Below are positions 7,585 to 14,981 of a stretch of 18,463 nt of DNA, one piece after another. Position 1 is the stretch's first letter, and every line of letters begins with the position of its first letter. Source of the DNA: CAYLZO01 sp964387775 (lineage in GTDB: Bacteria > Chloroflexota > Anaerolineae > JAAYZQ01); the NCBI GenBank assembly GCA_964387775.1, contig CAYLZO010000093.1:1-18463 (forward strand), written 5' to 3'. A program made the position numbers and the translations under genes. The notes below the pieces were generated by a model. That model did not search any database. It worked only from the letters and a program-made list of their open reading frames with translations, and was not told where the DNA came from.

Positions 7585-9981
7585 TCAGTTGTTGTTTCCG
7601 TCCAGGTTGTTGGCGATCTCGTCCAGGCGGGCCAGGACCCGGCCGTGGACCGAGTCCTCGGGGTAGAGGCCGTCCTCGTCCGGCTCGCCGGCGGGCAGGC
7701 CGGTGAGGATCTCGAGCCCCTGGTCCACCGTGTCCACCGGGTAGATGTGGAACCGGCCCTCGGCCACGGCCCGCCGCACGTCGGCCCGCAGCACGAGGTT
7801 GACGGCGTTGCGGGCCGGGATCACGACGCCCTGTTCGCCCGTCAGCCCCTCGTGCTGGCAGGTGAGGAAAAAGCCCTCGATCTTTTCGTTGACTCCGCCG
7901 ATGGGCTGGACGTGGCCCTGCTGGTCCACCGAGCCGGTCACGGCGATGCCCTGTTTCAGCGGCAGGTCGCCCAGGCTGCTGAGCAGGGCGTAGAGCTCGG
8001 TCGAGCTGGCGCTGTCGCCCTCGATCTCGTCGTACAACTGCTCGAACGAGATCGTGGCCGACAGGCTCAGAGGCGCGTCGAGGGCGTATTTGCCGCCCAG
8101 GTAGCCCGTCAGCGTCAGCAGCCCCTTGTTGTAGATGCGGCCGCTCAGCTTGGCCTCGCGGTCCAGCGAGACCACGCCGGCCTTGCCGGTGTAGGTCCGG
8201 GCCGTGATGCGCCCTGGCTTGCCGAAGGCATAGTCGCCCAGGGCCAGCACCGACAGCCCGTTGACCTGGCCCACCACCTCGCCGGCGACGTCCACCTGGA
8301 TGGTGCCCTCGTCGATGAGGTCCTGGAGCGCTTCCTCGGAGCGGTTGGAGCGATAGACCTTTTCGGTGATGGCCCGCTCCACATCGGCGGCCGTGGTCTG
8401 CAGGCGGCCCTCGCGCCGGGCCCAGTAGCTGGCCTCGCGGGCCAGGTCGGCGATCTGGCCAAAGCGGGTGCTGAGCTTACGCTGGTGACCGGCCAGGCGG
8501 GAGCCGTACTCTACCACGCGGGCCACCGCCTGGGGCTCGAAGGGCAGCAGCCCCTCCTCCTGGCCGCGGGCGGCGATGAACTGGGCGTAACACTGGCTGG
8601 TCTCGGGGCTGCGGTCGAACTCGGTGCCGAAATCGGCCTTGACCTTGAAGAGTTTGCGGAAATCCTCGTCGTACTCGTAGAGCAGGTAGTAGTTCAGCGG
8701 GTCGCCGATAAGCAGCACCTTGAGGTCGAGGGGGATCGGCTCCGGCTCCAGGGTCACCGTCGAAACGGGCTGCAACTGGGTGTCCATCTCTTCGATGCGG
8801 ATGGCCCGGTTCTTGATGGCCCGCTTGAGAGCCTCCCAGGCCAGGGGATTGCTCAGGACCTCGCGCATCTCCAGGACCAGGTAGCCGCCGTTGGCCCGGT
8901 GCAGGCAGCCGGCCTTGATCATGGTGAAATCGGTGACCAGCGTGCCAAACTCGGAGCGGTGCTCGATGCGGCCCACGAGGTTGCGATAGGTGGGGTTCGA
9001 TTCGAATACTACCGGGGCGCCGGCCAACTGGCCATTGTCCACGACGACGTTGACCTGGTAGCGTTTGAGCAGCTCCTCGCGCCGGCTGGCCTGCATGGCC
9101 GGCGTCAGATCCTCGCCGGGCTCGGCCTGGCCCCGGAACTCGTCCACGTGCTCCACCACGTCGGCGTGGACCTGGTCCAGGTAGCCCGGGATCTCGTCCA
9201 GGTGGCCGTAGCGCGCCCGGACGTCCTCGATGAAATGGCGCACGGCGAAATCGGCGACCTCGCGGTCAAAAGCGTCGAGCCTGCGCTTGGCCGCCTTCTC
9301 CAGGCTGCGGATGGCGCGCATCGTCTCGCCGATCTCGCCTTGGAGGATCTCCTGGCGGGCCTCGATGTCCCGGCGGGCCTCGTCGTCGAGCTGCTCGTAC
9401 GCCTCGGCCGACAGGGCCTGCCCGTCGAGGACGGGGACGATGGTCAGGCCGTGGGCCGTCTCGACCAGGGTGAACCCTCGCTCGCCGACCCGCTGCTCCA
9501 GCTCGGCCAGGGCGGCGTCGTGCTCCTCCTGAATCTCGCGGAGGATGGCCTCGCGCTGTTTCTCGTAATCCTCGCTCTCAAAGGCGCGGGGCACCTCGCG
9601 GAGCAGGTCGGTGATCAGCTCTTCCATGTCCTGCCGGAGGGGAATGGCCGTGCCGGGCGGCAGCGAGATGGCATTGGGCCGGTTGGCGTCGGCGAAATTG
9701 TTGACATAAATCAAATCGTCGGGGATCGGCTCGTCTGCGGCGCAGCAGTCGAGAAAGGTGCGGATGGTCGTCGTCCGCCCGGTGCCGGGCTGGCCCAGGG
9801 CGTAGACGTTGAAGCCAAAACTGGCGATGCCCACGCCAAAGTCGATGGCCTGCACGGCCCGCTCCTGGCCGATGACCATCACCTTGCCGGGCAGGTTGTC
9901 GGTCGTCTCGAACTCGAACATCGTCGGGTCGCAGGGCGCCCACAGCTCGTCGGCGCTCAGTTCTCTCGGTTTGTCGCTCAT
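7585..9981 (-). CDS. ATP-dependent Lon-family protease (LonB/YcbZ type, S16)
   Basis: A 798-residue ATP-dependent serine protease of the LonB/YcbZ-like group (COG1067; AAA_32 plus Lon C-terminal domain). It lacks the N-terminal substrate domain of classical LonA. A Walker-A-like loop GQPGTGRTT lies at 63-71, with arginine where most P-loops have lysine. A long helical, charged insertion spans about 140-300. A second ATPase segment includes NGGYLVLE (364-371) and LKVLLIGDP. The proteolytic domain has the Ser-Lys dyad: Ser657 in EGDSAS and Lys700 in GGVNEK. It should degrade unfolded or regulatory proteins in the cytoplasm. I chose ATG 9981 because AGGGAG lies six bases upstream; the longer open frame to 10119 runs through the palindromic leader. 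A promoter with a leader of about 175 bases precedes it, and two gene remnants follow. Confidence 0.92.
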   Translation of the reverse strand: MSDKPRELSADELWAPCDPTMFEFETTDNLPGKVMVIGQERAVQAIDFGVGIASFGFNVYALGQPGTGRTTTIRTFLDCCAADEPIPDDLIYVNNFADANRPNAISLPPGTAIPLRQDMEELITDLLREVPRAFESEDYEKQREAILREIQEEHDAALAELEQRVGERGFTLVETAHGLTIVPVLDGQALSAEAYEQLDDEARRDIEARQEILQGEIGETMRAIRSLEKAAKRRLDAFDREVADFAVRHFIEDVRARYGHLDEIPGYLDQVHADVVEHVDEFRGQAEPGEDLTPAMQASRREELLKRYQVNVVVDNGQLAGAPVVFESNPTYRNLVGRIEHRSEFGTLVTDFTMIKAGCLHRANGGYLVLEMREVLSNPLAWEALKRAIKNRAIRIEEMDTQLQPVSTVTLEPEPIPLDLKVLLIGDPLNYYLLYEYDEDFRKLFKVKADFGTEFDRSPETSQCYAQFIAARGQEEGLLPFEPQAVARVVEYGSRLAGHQRKLSTRFGQIADLAREASYWARREGRLQTTAADVERAITEKVYRSNRSEEALQDLIDEGTIQVDVAGEVVGQVNGLSVLALGDYAFGKPGRITARTYTGKAGVVSLDREAKLSGRIYNKGLLTLTGYLGGKYALDAPLSLSATISFEQLYDEIEGDSASSTELYALLSSLGDLPLKQGIAVTGSVDQQGHVQPIGGVNEKIEGFFLTCQHEGLTGEQGVVIPARNAVNLVLRADVRRAVAEGRFHIYPVDTVDQGLEILTGLPAGEPDEDGLYPEDSVHGRVLARLDEIANNLDGNNN

Positions 9982-10023
9982 TCTGCTCCCTTGCCTCCGA
10001 GGCGGTCGTGGTGTCACAGCGAG

Positions 10024-10152
10024 TGATACGTGGGGGATATCCCCACGTATTACCATTTTGCCACTACTCCGAGGAGGTAGTGGCTGCATGGTACCTGATA
10101 TGTGGCGGACGTCCGCCACATATCAAGTAGCGCTTGGCCACTACTCCGAGGA
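10024..10152 (-). repeat. Tandem palindromic elements in the leader of the lon-like gene
   Basis: Two related units lie between the lon promoter and its start. Each has, on the plus strand, a palindrome and a GCCACTACTCCGAGGA block (10060-10075 and 10137-10152). Palindrome A (10024-10052) has arms ATACGT..CCCC/ACGTAT with one unpaired G. Palindrome B (10096-10125) is a perfect 30-bp inverted repeat with arms TGATATGTGGCGGAC. The two differ at paired positions (C-G versus T-A, G-C versus C-G), so both keep the stem. The first GCCACTAC block also pairs with GTAGTGGC (10077-10084). This could be a structured 5' leader RNA, a tandem operator for a dimeric regulator, or a palindromic repeat family. 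Confidence 0.7.
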
Positions 10153-10162
10153 TAATGGGGGG

Positions 10163-10191
10163 ATTATACCGGCAAAGTGGCAAATTGGGAA
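10163..10191 (-). promoter_or_regulatory. Putative promoter of the lon-like gene
   Basis: On the minus strand TTCCCA (10191-10186) is 17 bases upstream of a perfect TATAAT (10168-10163). Transcription would start near 10156, just ahead of the tandem palindromes, which places them in the mRNA leader or in the operator position. The -35 match is moderate (4 of 6). Confidence 0.5.
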
Positions 10192-10209
10192 ATCAGGGAG
10201 GCGAGTCCG

Positions 10210-10340
10210 TGTCATTGCGAGCGAGCGTTAGCGAGCGCGCCGTCCCCTGTGCCTGGCCGCACACGCCTCCGGCGAAGCGTAGCAGGACAGGCCGGCATCG
10301 CGGGGAAGCAATCCCCAACTCGGACAGAGTTGGGGATTGC
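10210..10340 (+). repeat. Palindromic intergenic repeat with a 14-bp hairpin
   Basis: TGTCATTGCGAGCGAGCG (from 10210) and GAAGCAATCCCCAAC belong to the same repeat family as 14766-14938. The right part is a strong hairpin: GCAATCCCCAACTC (10308-10321), loop GGACA, GAGTTGGGGATTGC (10327-10340), followed by TTTCTT. It could end transcription between the divergent lon and cyclase genes. No coding potential is visible. Confidence 0.6.
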
Positions 10341-10344
10341 TTTC

Positions 10345-10373
10345 TTGCCCTTCGGGCGGTCTTGTGATAGAAT
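10345..10373 (+). promoter_or_regulatory. Putative extended -10 promoter for the cyclase-ATPase gene
   Basis: TTGCCC (10345-10350) and TAGAAT (10368-10373) are separated by 17 bases, and TGA directly before the -10 gives an extended TGn element. It starts a few bases after the repeat hairpin. Transcription from about 10380 would leave a leader of about 275 bases. Confidence 0.4.
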
Positions 10374-10379
10374 CTTGGG

Positions 10380-10654
10380 TGATTGAGCGTGTTGTGCGCC
10401 TATCTCAACAAGTTCTGTCAAAGTAGACTTTCGAAGCGATGACGGGGACAGGTGCCAGGGGGTCAACAGAGATTTGTGGGGCAAGCTCCAAGCGGACAAC
10501 AGTCCGCGTTGTAGAAACTGCCAGAAACAGACCGTTCTTGCCAAAAACGGAGACTGTGGTCCCCACTGCGTTCCCCGTGCAAGTGCCGGGCACCTCGATC
10601 CGAACAAGCCTGGCGCAATGGAGACGTAGAAGTCCTAGATGCAGGAGGTCGTTT
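10380..10654 (+). other. Long 5' leader of the cyclase-ATPase gene, non-coding
   Basis: There is no recognisable gene here. The frame of the downstream gene is open back to ATG 10439, but the codons look random and the strong ribosome binding site supports the start at 10655. A perfect small hairpin GCGGAC-AACA-GTCCGC spans 10492-10507, and AGGTGCC (from 10450) and GGCACCT (from about 10587) are an inverted half-site pair like the palindrome at 28-44. No known riboswitch was recognised. Confidence 0.4.
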
Positions 10655-13600
10655 ATGTCCGCACTCGTTGAAACGCTGATGCCGTACGTGCCGAGGTTGC
10701 TGGCCCGGCAGTTCGCCGCCGATCCGGCACCCCCCTCTGAGCCGACGGCCGACCGGTTTCCGGCGGTCATCCTCTTTGCCGACATGTCGGGCTTTACGCC
10801 CCTGACCCAACGCCTGGCCGACCGCGGGCCGGTCGGTGCCGAGCAGTTGTCGGCTGTCATCAACGACTATTTCGGCAAACTGCTCGATATCCTGGCGGCC
10901 CACGGCGGGCAGGTGATCGGCTTTGCCGGCGACGCGACCGTCGTCGCCTGGCCGGGGGTAGATACCGACGAGGACCTGGCCACGCTAACCCAGCGCGCGG
11001 CCCAATGCGGCCTGGCACTCATGTCCGTGCTGAACGGCTACGCCGTAGCCGAGGGCTTGGTGCTGTCGCTGAAGGCGGGCCTGGGCGCCGGCGAGGTGTG
11101 GGCGGCCAGCGTCGGCGGCGTGGACAACCGCTGGAACTATGTCGTGGGCGGCGACCCGCTGGCCCAGATGGCCGCCGCCGAGGAGGTGGCCGGACTCGGC
11201 GAGGTGGTGCTGTCGCCGCAGGCCTGGGCGCTGGTGGCCGAGCGCTGCACCGGCCGGGCCCAGCCCGACGGCTACGCCCGCCTCTACGGCATCCGCGAAC
11301 CGCTGCCGCCCCGCGCCCTGCCGCCGCTGGACCTGCCCCCCGAGGCGGCCGCCGCCCTGCGGACGTACGTGCCCCGCACGGCGGTGGAGCGCATCGAGGC
11401 CGGGCAGACGCGGTGGCTGGCCAGCCTGCGGCGGGTGACGACGCTATTCATGAACGTGCGGGGCCTCGATTACGCCGCCCAGGACGTGCTGGAACGCGTG
11501 CAGGCCGCGACGCACGCCATCCAGGAGGTCGTCTACCGCTACGAGGGCAGCCTGAACCAGTTCGTCGTCGACGACAAGGGCACGGTCGCGGTGGCGGCTT
11601 GGGGGCTGGCGGGCCACACCCACGAGGACGACAGCGTGCGGGCCGTGGAGGCGGGTCGGGCGTTGCTGGCCCGGCTGCGAGACCTGGGGCTGGGCGGCGG
11701 GGTGGGCATCACCACCGGCCGGGCCTTTTGCGGCCACCGGGGCAGCGAGCGGCGGCGCGAGTACACGGTCATCGGCGACACGCCCAACCGCGCTGCCCGG
11801 CTGATGATGGTCGCCGCCGAGGACACGGTGCTGTGCGACGAGGCGACCTACCAGGGCGCCCAGTCGCGGCTGACCTTCCACCCCCTGCCGCCCCTCATCC
11901 TCAAGGGCCAGAAAGTCCCCCAGGCCGTCTACCGCGCTCGGGGAGAGCGGCGGGCGCCCAGCGAGCCCGGCGAGCTTTTTGTCGTCGGCCGGCGGGCCGA
12001 AAAGGCGATGCTGGCCGAACGCCTGCGGGAGTTACAAACCCCGACCGAATCGAACGGCGAGGTCCGGGCCGTCATCGTTGAGGGCGAACCGGGCATCGGC
12101 AAGTCGTGCCTGGTGGCCGACCTGCTGCGCCGGGTGCGGCAGGCGGACGTGCCAGCCCTCGTCGGCGCGGGCAATTCGGTCGAGCAGGCGACGGCTTATT
12201 TTGCCTGGCGCCCGGTGTTCTCCAGCCTGTTCGGCCTGGAGCGCGGCGTGTCGCTCAGCGAGGGCCGCGAACGTGTCCTGGCCCGGCTCGAACCCGAGCC
12301 CGATCTGAAGGAAGTGGCCCCCCTGCTCAACGCCGTGCTGGCGCTAAACCTGCCGGACAATGGCCTGACGTCGGAGATGAGCGGCGAGGTCCGCGCCGAC
12401 AACACCGTCAACCTCCTGGTGCGGCTGCTGAAGCTGCTGGCAACGCCGGCAGAGGCCGGGACGCTCATCGTCCTGGAGGACGCCCACTGGCTCGATTCGG
12501 CCTCGTGGGCGCTGGCCCGCCGCGTCAGCCGTGACGTGGCGAGGGTGCTGCTGGTGGTCGTCACCCGGCCCCTGGGCGAGTCGCCGCCCGAAGACTATGT
12601 GAAACTGAGCCGCGATTCGCGCACGGTCACGGTGCGGCTCGACCCTCTGGCCAGCGAGGACGTGGCCGAGCTGCTGCGCGAGCGGCTGGGCGCCTCCCTC
12701 GTCGCCGGCGAGGTCGTCGATTTCGTCCACGACCGCTCGGAGGGCAACCCCTTCTTTGCCGAGGAGCTGGCCTACGCCCTGCGCGACGCCGACCTGATCG
12801 CCATTGAGGACGACGCCTGCCGCTTTGTGGTGGACATTGGCGACCTGGGCGCCCTGCTGCCCGGCACCATCGAGGACGTCATCGCCGCCCGCATCGACCA
12901 ACTGCCGGCCCAGCACCAGATGACGCTCAAGGTGGCCAGCGTCATCGGCCGCCTCTTTGCCTTTCGCACCCTGCGCGACGTGCATCCCATCGAGGCCGAC
13001 CGTCCGGGCCTGATCGAGCACGTCAACCACCTGGACCAGTTGGACATCACGCCGCTGCACACGCCGGAGCCGGACCTGGCCTACATCTTTAAGCACGTCA
13101 TCACCCAGGAAGTCACCTACAACCTGATGCTCTATGCCCAGCGGCGGGACCTGCACCGCGCCGTGGCCGGCTGGTACGAAAAGACCTACGCTGACGATCT
13201 TTTGTCCCACTATGCCCTGCTGGCCTACCACTGGGATCGGGCCAGCGGCGGCGAGGACGGCGGGCCGGACGCCGCGTCGAAGGCCCTTGACTACTTGGAA
13301 AAGGCCGGCGGCTGGGCCCTGCACAACTTTGCCAATGAGGAAGCGGTGAGCTTTTTCGAGCGCGCGCTGGCCCTGGCCGCCGAGGCGGATGTCCGGGTGG
13401 GCAAACGGCGCCGGGCGCACTGGGAATTGCAGTTGGGTATCGCTCATGTCAACCTGACACAGAGTGTTGAGGGGCGGTCACGTCTCGAAAGCGGACTAGC
13501 ACTGCTAGCCCAGCCTGTGCCGTCCAAGACACTAAGTCTCGCGCTGAACCTACTCGGCCAGGTCCTGCGCCAGGCTTTGCACCGTGCTTGGCCGACTCGC

Positions 13601-14752
13601 TTCGTGGGCCGCCGGTCGGATCGCCAGGAGACCCTGTTGGCCGCCTTCCGGGCCTACGAAAAGCTCGCCGAAGTCTACTTTTTTGCAGGCGAGACGATGC
13701 TTTCGATGCACGCTGCCTTTCGGGCCCTGAACGTGGCCGAGGCCGCCGGGCCATCGCCCGAGTTGGCGCGGGGCTATGCCAGCATTGGAGCGCTCGTCGG
13801 GTTCATTCCCTTCCACGGCATCGCGCAGGCCTATCTCCAGCGTTCCCTAGACATTGCCGAGGCATCTGACGATCTCTCTACATATGTCTTTGTAGCGATG
13901 GCTGCTGGTTTCTACCATGCAGGCGTGGGCGAGTGGGCACAGGCTCTGGTTTTTTTTGACCAGATCTTAAATATCTCACAGCGTCTTGGCGAACGGAGGC
14001 GCTGGGTCGATGCGATGAGTAACCTGGCCCCAATTCATTACTATCGTGGGGAGTTTACGTCGGGTGCTGGTCTGGCCGCCGCACTCTATGCTGTGGGTCA
14101 CGATCTGCAGACCCGAACTCAAGGGCTACAATGGCAGGCCAAGTGCCTCTTTCGCCTGGGCAACTTTGACGAGGTGGCAGGTTGCCTGCGAGAACTGGGA
14201 GATTCGCTCGGCGAGGACAGTGAGATCGTGGATGAGGCGATGAAGATCGGGGTCCGGGGCTTGCGCGCCGCCACGCATTTGCGCCAGGGCGCACCCGAAC
14301 GCGCCCTCGAAGCAGCGGGGCAGACGATGGACTTGGCATCGAACGCGATGCCCAGCAGCTACGGCGTGCTGTCCGGTTACGCCAACCCCGCCGAGGTCTA
14401 CCTGGGCCTGTGGGAGGCCGGCCATCCCGAGCCCGGCCTGGACAAACTGGCCCGCAAGGCGTGCAAGCTGGCGCGGAGCTTTGCCCGGGTCTTTCCCATC
14501 GGCCGGCCCCGTGCCTTGCTGTGGGACGGGCTCTACGCCTGGCTGGCCGGCAAGCCGGCCCGGGCGCAAAAGGCCTGGCAGGAGAGCCTGGCCGCGGCCC
14601 GGGACCTGGAGATGGCCTACTACGAGATCGGCCGCCACGCCGGGGTCGGCGACCCGGCGCGGGACGAACACCTGGCCCGCGCCCGCGACATATTCGACCG
14701 CCTGGGCGCGGCCTACGACCTGGCGCGGGTGGAGGAGGCGCTGGTGGGTTGA
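10655..14752 (+). CDS. Soluble-adenylyl-cyclase-like protein: two class III cyclase domains, AAA ATPase, TPR-like tail
   Basis: A 1365-residue cytosolic signalling protein with the layout of mammalian soluble adenylyl cyclase. Cyclase domain 1 (about 34-200) has both metal-binding aspartates: Asp43 in FADMSGFT and Asp93 in GFAGDA. Cyclase domain 2 (about 258-430) has Asn267 instead of the first Asp but keeps GDTPNRAARLM, whose Asn378 and Arg382 match the transition-state residues. One composite active site is thus possible, although the usual adenine-selecting lysine is not visible. An AAA/STAND-type ATPase follows, with Walker A GEPGIGKS (477-484) and Walker B LIVLEDAHW (604-612), then helical TPR-like repeats to the end. 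ATG 10655 is preceded by AGGAGG at 10643-10648. Part of the TPR region (about 13441-14330) has clearly lower GC. Copies of one palindromic repeat lie on both sides. The output nucleotide and the ligand are unknown. Confidence 0.88.
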   Translation: MSALVETLMPYVPRLLARQFAADPAPPSEPTADRFPAVILFADMSGFTPLTQRLADRGPVGAEQLSAVINDYFGKLLDILAAHGGQVIGFAGDATVVAWPGVDTDEDLATLTQRAAQCGLALMSVLNGYAVAEGLVLSLKAGLGAGEVWAASVGGVDNRWNYVVGGDPLAQMAAAEEVAGLGEVVLSPQAWALVAERCTGRAQPDGYARLYGIREPLPPRALPPLDLPPEAAAALRTYVPRTAVERIEAGQTRWLASLRRVTTLFMNVRGLDYAAQDVLERVQAATHAIQEVVYRYEGSLNQFVVDDKGTVAVAAWGLAGHTHEDDSVRAVEAGRALLARLRDLGLGGGVGITTGRAFCGHRGSERRREYTVIGDTPNRAARLMMVAAEDTVLCDEATYQGAQSRLTFHPLPPLILKGQKVPQAVYRARGERRAPSEPGELFVVGRRAEKAMLAERLRELQTPTESNGEVRAVIVEGEPGIGKSCLVADLLRRVRQADVPALVGAGNSVEQATAYFAWRPVFSSLFGLERGVSLSEGRERVLARLEPEPDLKEVAPLLNAVLALNLPDNGLTSEMSGEVRADNTVNLLVRLLKLLATPAEAGTLIVLEDAHWLDSASWALARRVSRDVARVLLVVVTRPLGESPPEDYVKLSRDSRTVTVRLDPLASEDVAELLRERLGASLVAGEVVDFVHDRSEGNPFFAEELAYALRDADLIAIEDDACRFVVDIGDLGALLPGTIEDVIAARIDQLPAQHQMTLKVASVIGRLFAFRTLRDVHPIEADRPGLIEHVNHLDQLDITPLHTPEPDLAYIFKHVITQEVTYNLMLYAQRRDLHRAVAGWYEKTYADDLLSHYALLAYHWDRASGGEDGGPDAASKALDYLEKAGGWALHNFANEEAVSFFERALALAAEADVRVGKRRRAHWELQLGIAHVNLTQSVEGRSRLESGLALLAQPVPSKTLSLALNLLGQVLRQALHRAWPTRFVGRRSDRQETLLAAFRAYEKLAEVYFFAGETMLSMHAAFRALNVAEAAGPSPELARGYASIGALVGFIPFHGIAQAYLQRSLDIAEASDDLSTYVFVAMAAGFYHAGVGEWAQALVFFDQILNISQRLGERRRWVDAMSNLAPIHYYRGEFTSGAGLAAALYAVGHDLQTRTQGLQWQAKCLFRLGNFDEVAGCLRELGDSLGEDSEIVDEAMKIGVRGLRAATHLRQGAPERALEAAGQTMDLASNAMPSSYGVLSGYANPAEVYLGLWEAGHPEPGLDKLARKACKLARSFARVFPIGRPRALLWDGLYAWLAGKPARAQKAWQESLAAARDLEMAYYEIGRHAGVGDPARDEHLARARDIFDRLGAAYDLARVEEALVG

Positions 14753-14765
14753 GACGTTCGAGAAC

Positions 14766-14938
14766 CTCTGTCATTGCGAGGAGCGAGCGTAGCGAGCGAC
14801 GAAGCAATCCCCAACTGCGTCGAGCAAGCAGTTTTTCTTTCGCAGCCGGGGATTGCTTCGCTGCGCTCGCAATGACAGAGGCAGAGGCGCTTCGCTGCGC
14901 TCGCAATGACAGAGGCAGAGGCGCTGCGCTCGCAATCC
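14766..14938 (+). repeat. Palindromic repeat cluster between the cyclase-ATPase and terpene-synthase-like genes
   Basis: The left arm CTCTGTCATTGCGAGGAGCG begins at 14766 and continues to GAAGCAATCCCC. It pairs imperfectly with 14847-14880 (GGGGATTGCTTCG...CGCAATGACAGAG). The right end is then repeated in tandem: CTGCGCTCGCAAT starts at 14861, 14895 and 14924. The same family occurs at 10210-10340. The gap of about 200 bases holds no gene. Confidence 0.7.
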
Positions 14939-14981
14939 ACAGAACTATCCGTTTGTGACGGGGACGAAGCTGGTGGCCCGC

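Noticed and set aside
7519..10026. 835-codon open frame on the plus strand opposite the lon-like gene
   Set aside because: It mirrors the lon gene codon for codon, is rich in Leu/Gly/Val/Asp typical of GC-rich antisense frames, and has no family motif; the minus strand has intact Lon motifs and ribosome binding site.
9982..10119. N-terminal extension of the lon-like protein
   Set aside because: It would translate the palindromic leader and lacks a ribosome binding site, while ATG 9981 has AGGGAG six bases upstream.
10439..10654. N-terminal extension of the cyclase-ATPase
   Set aside because: The frame is open by chance over the leader; AGGAGG before ATG 10655 and the start of the cyclase domain shortly after favour the shorter protein.
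14861..14938. Possible CRISPR array in the tandem CTGCGCTCGCAAT copies
   Set aside because: Units are contiguous and imperfect with periods of 34 and 29, no unique spacers, and they are ends of a known-looking palindromic repeat; no cas gene is near.
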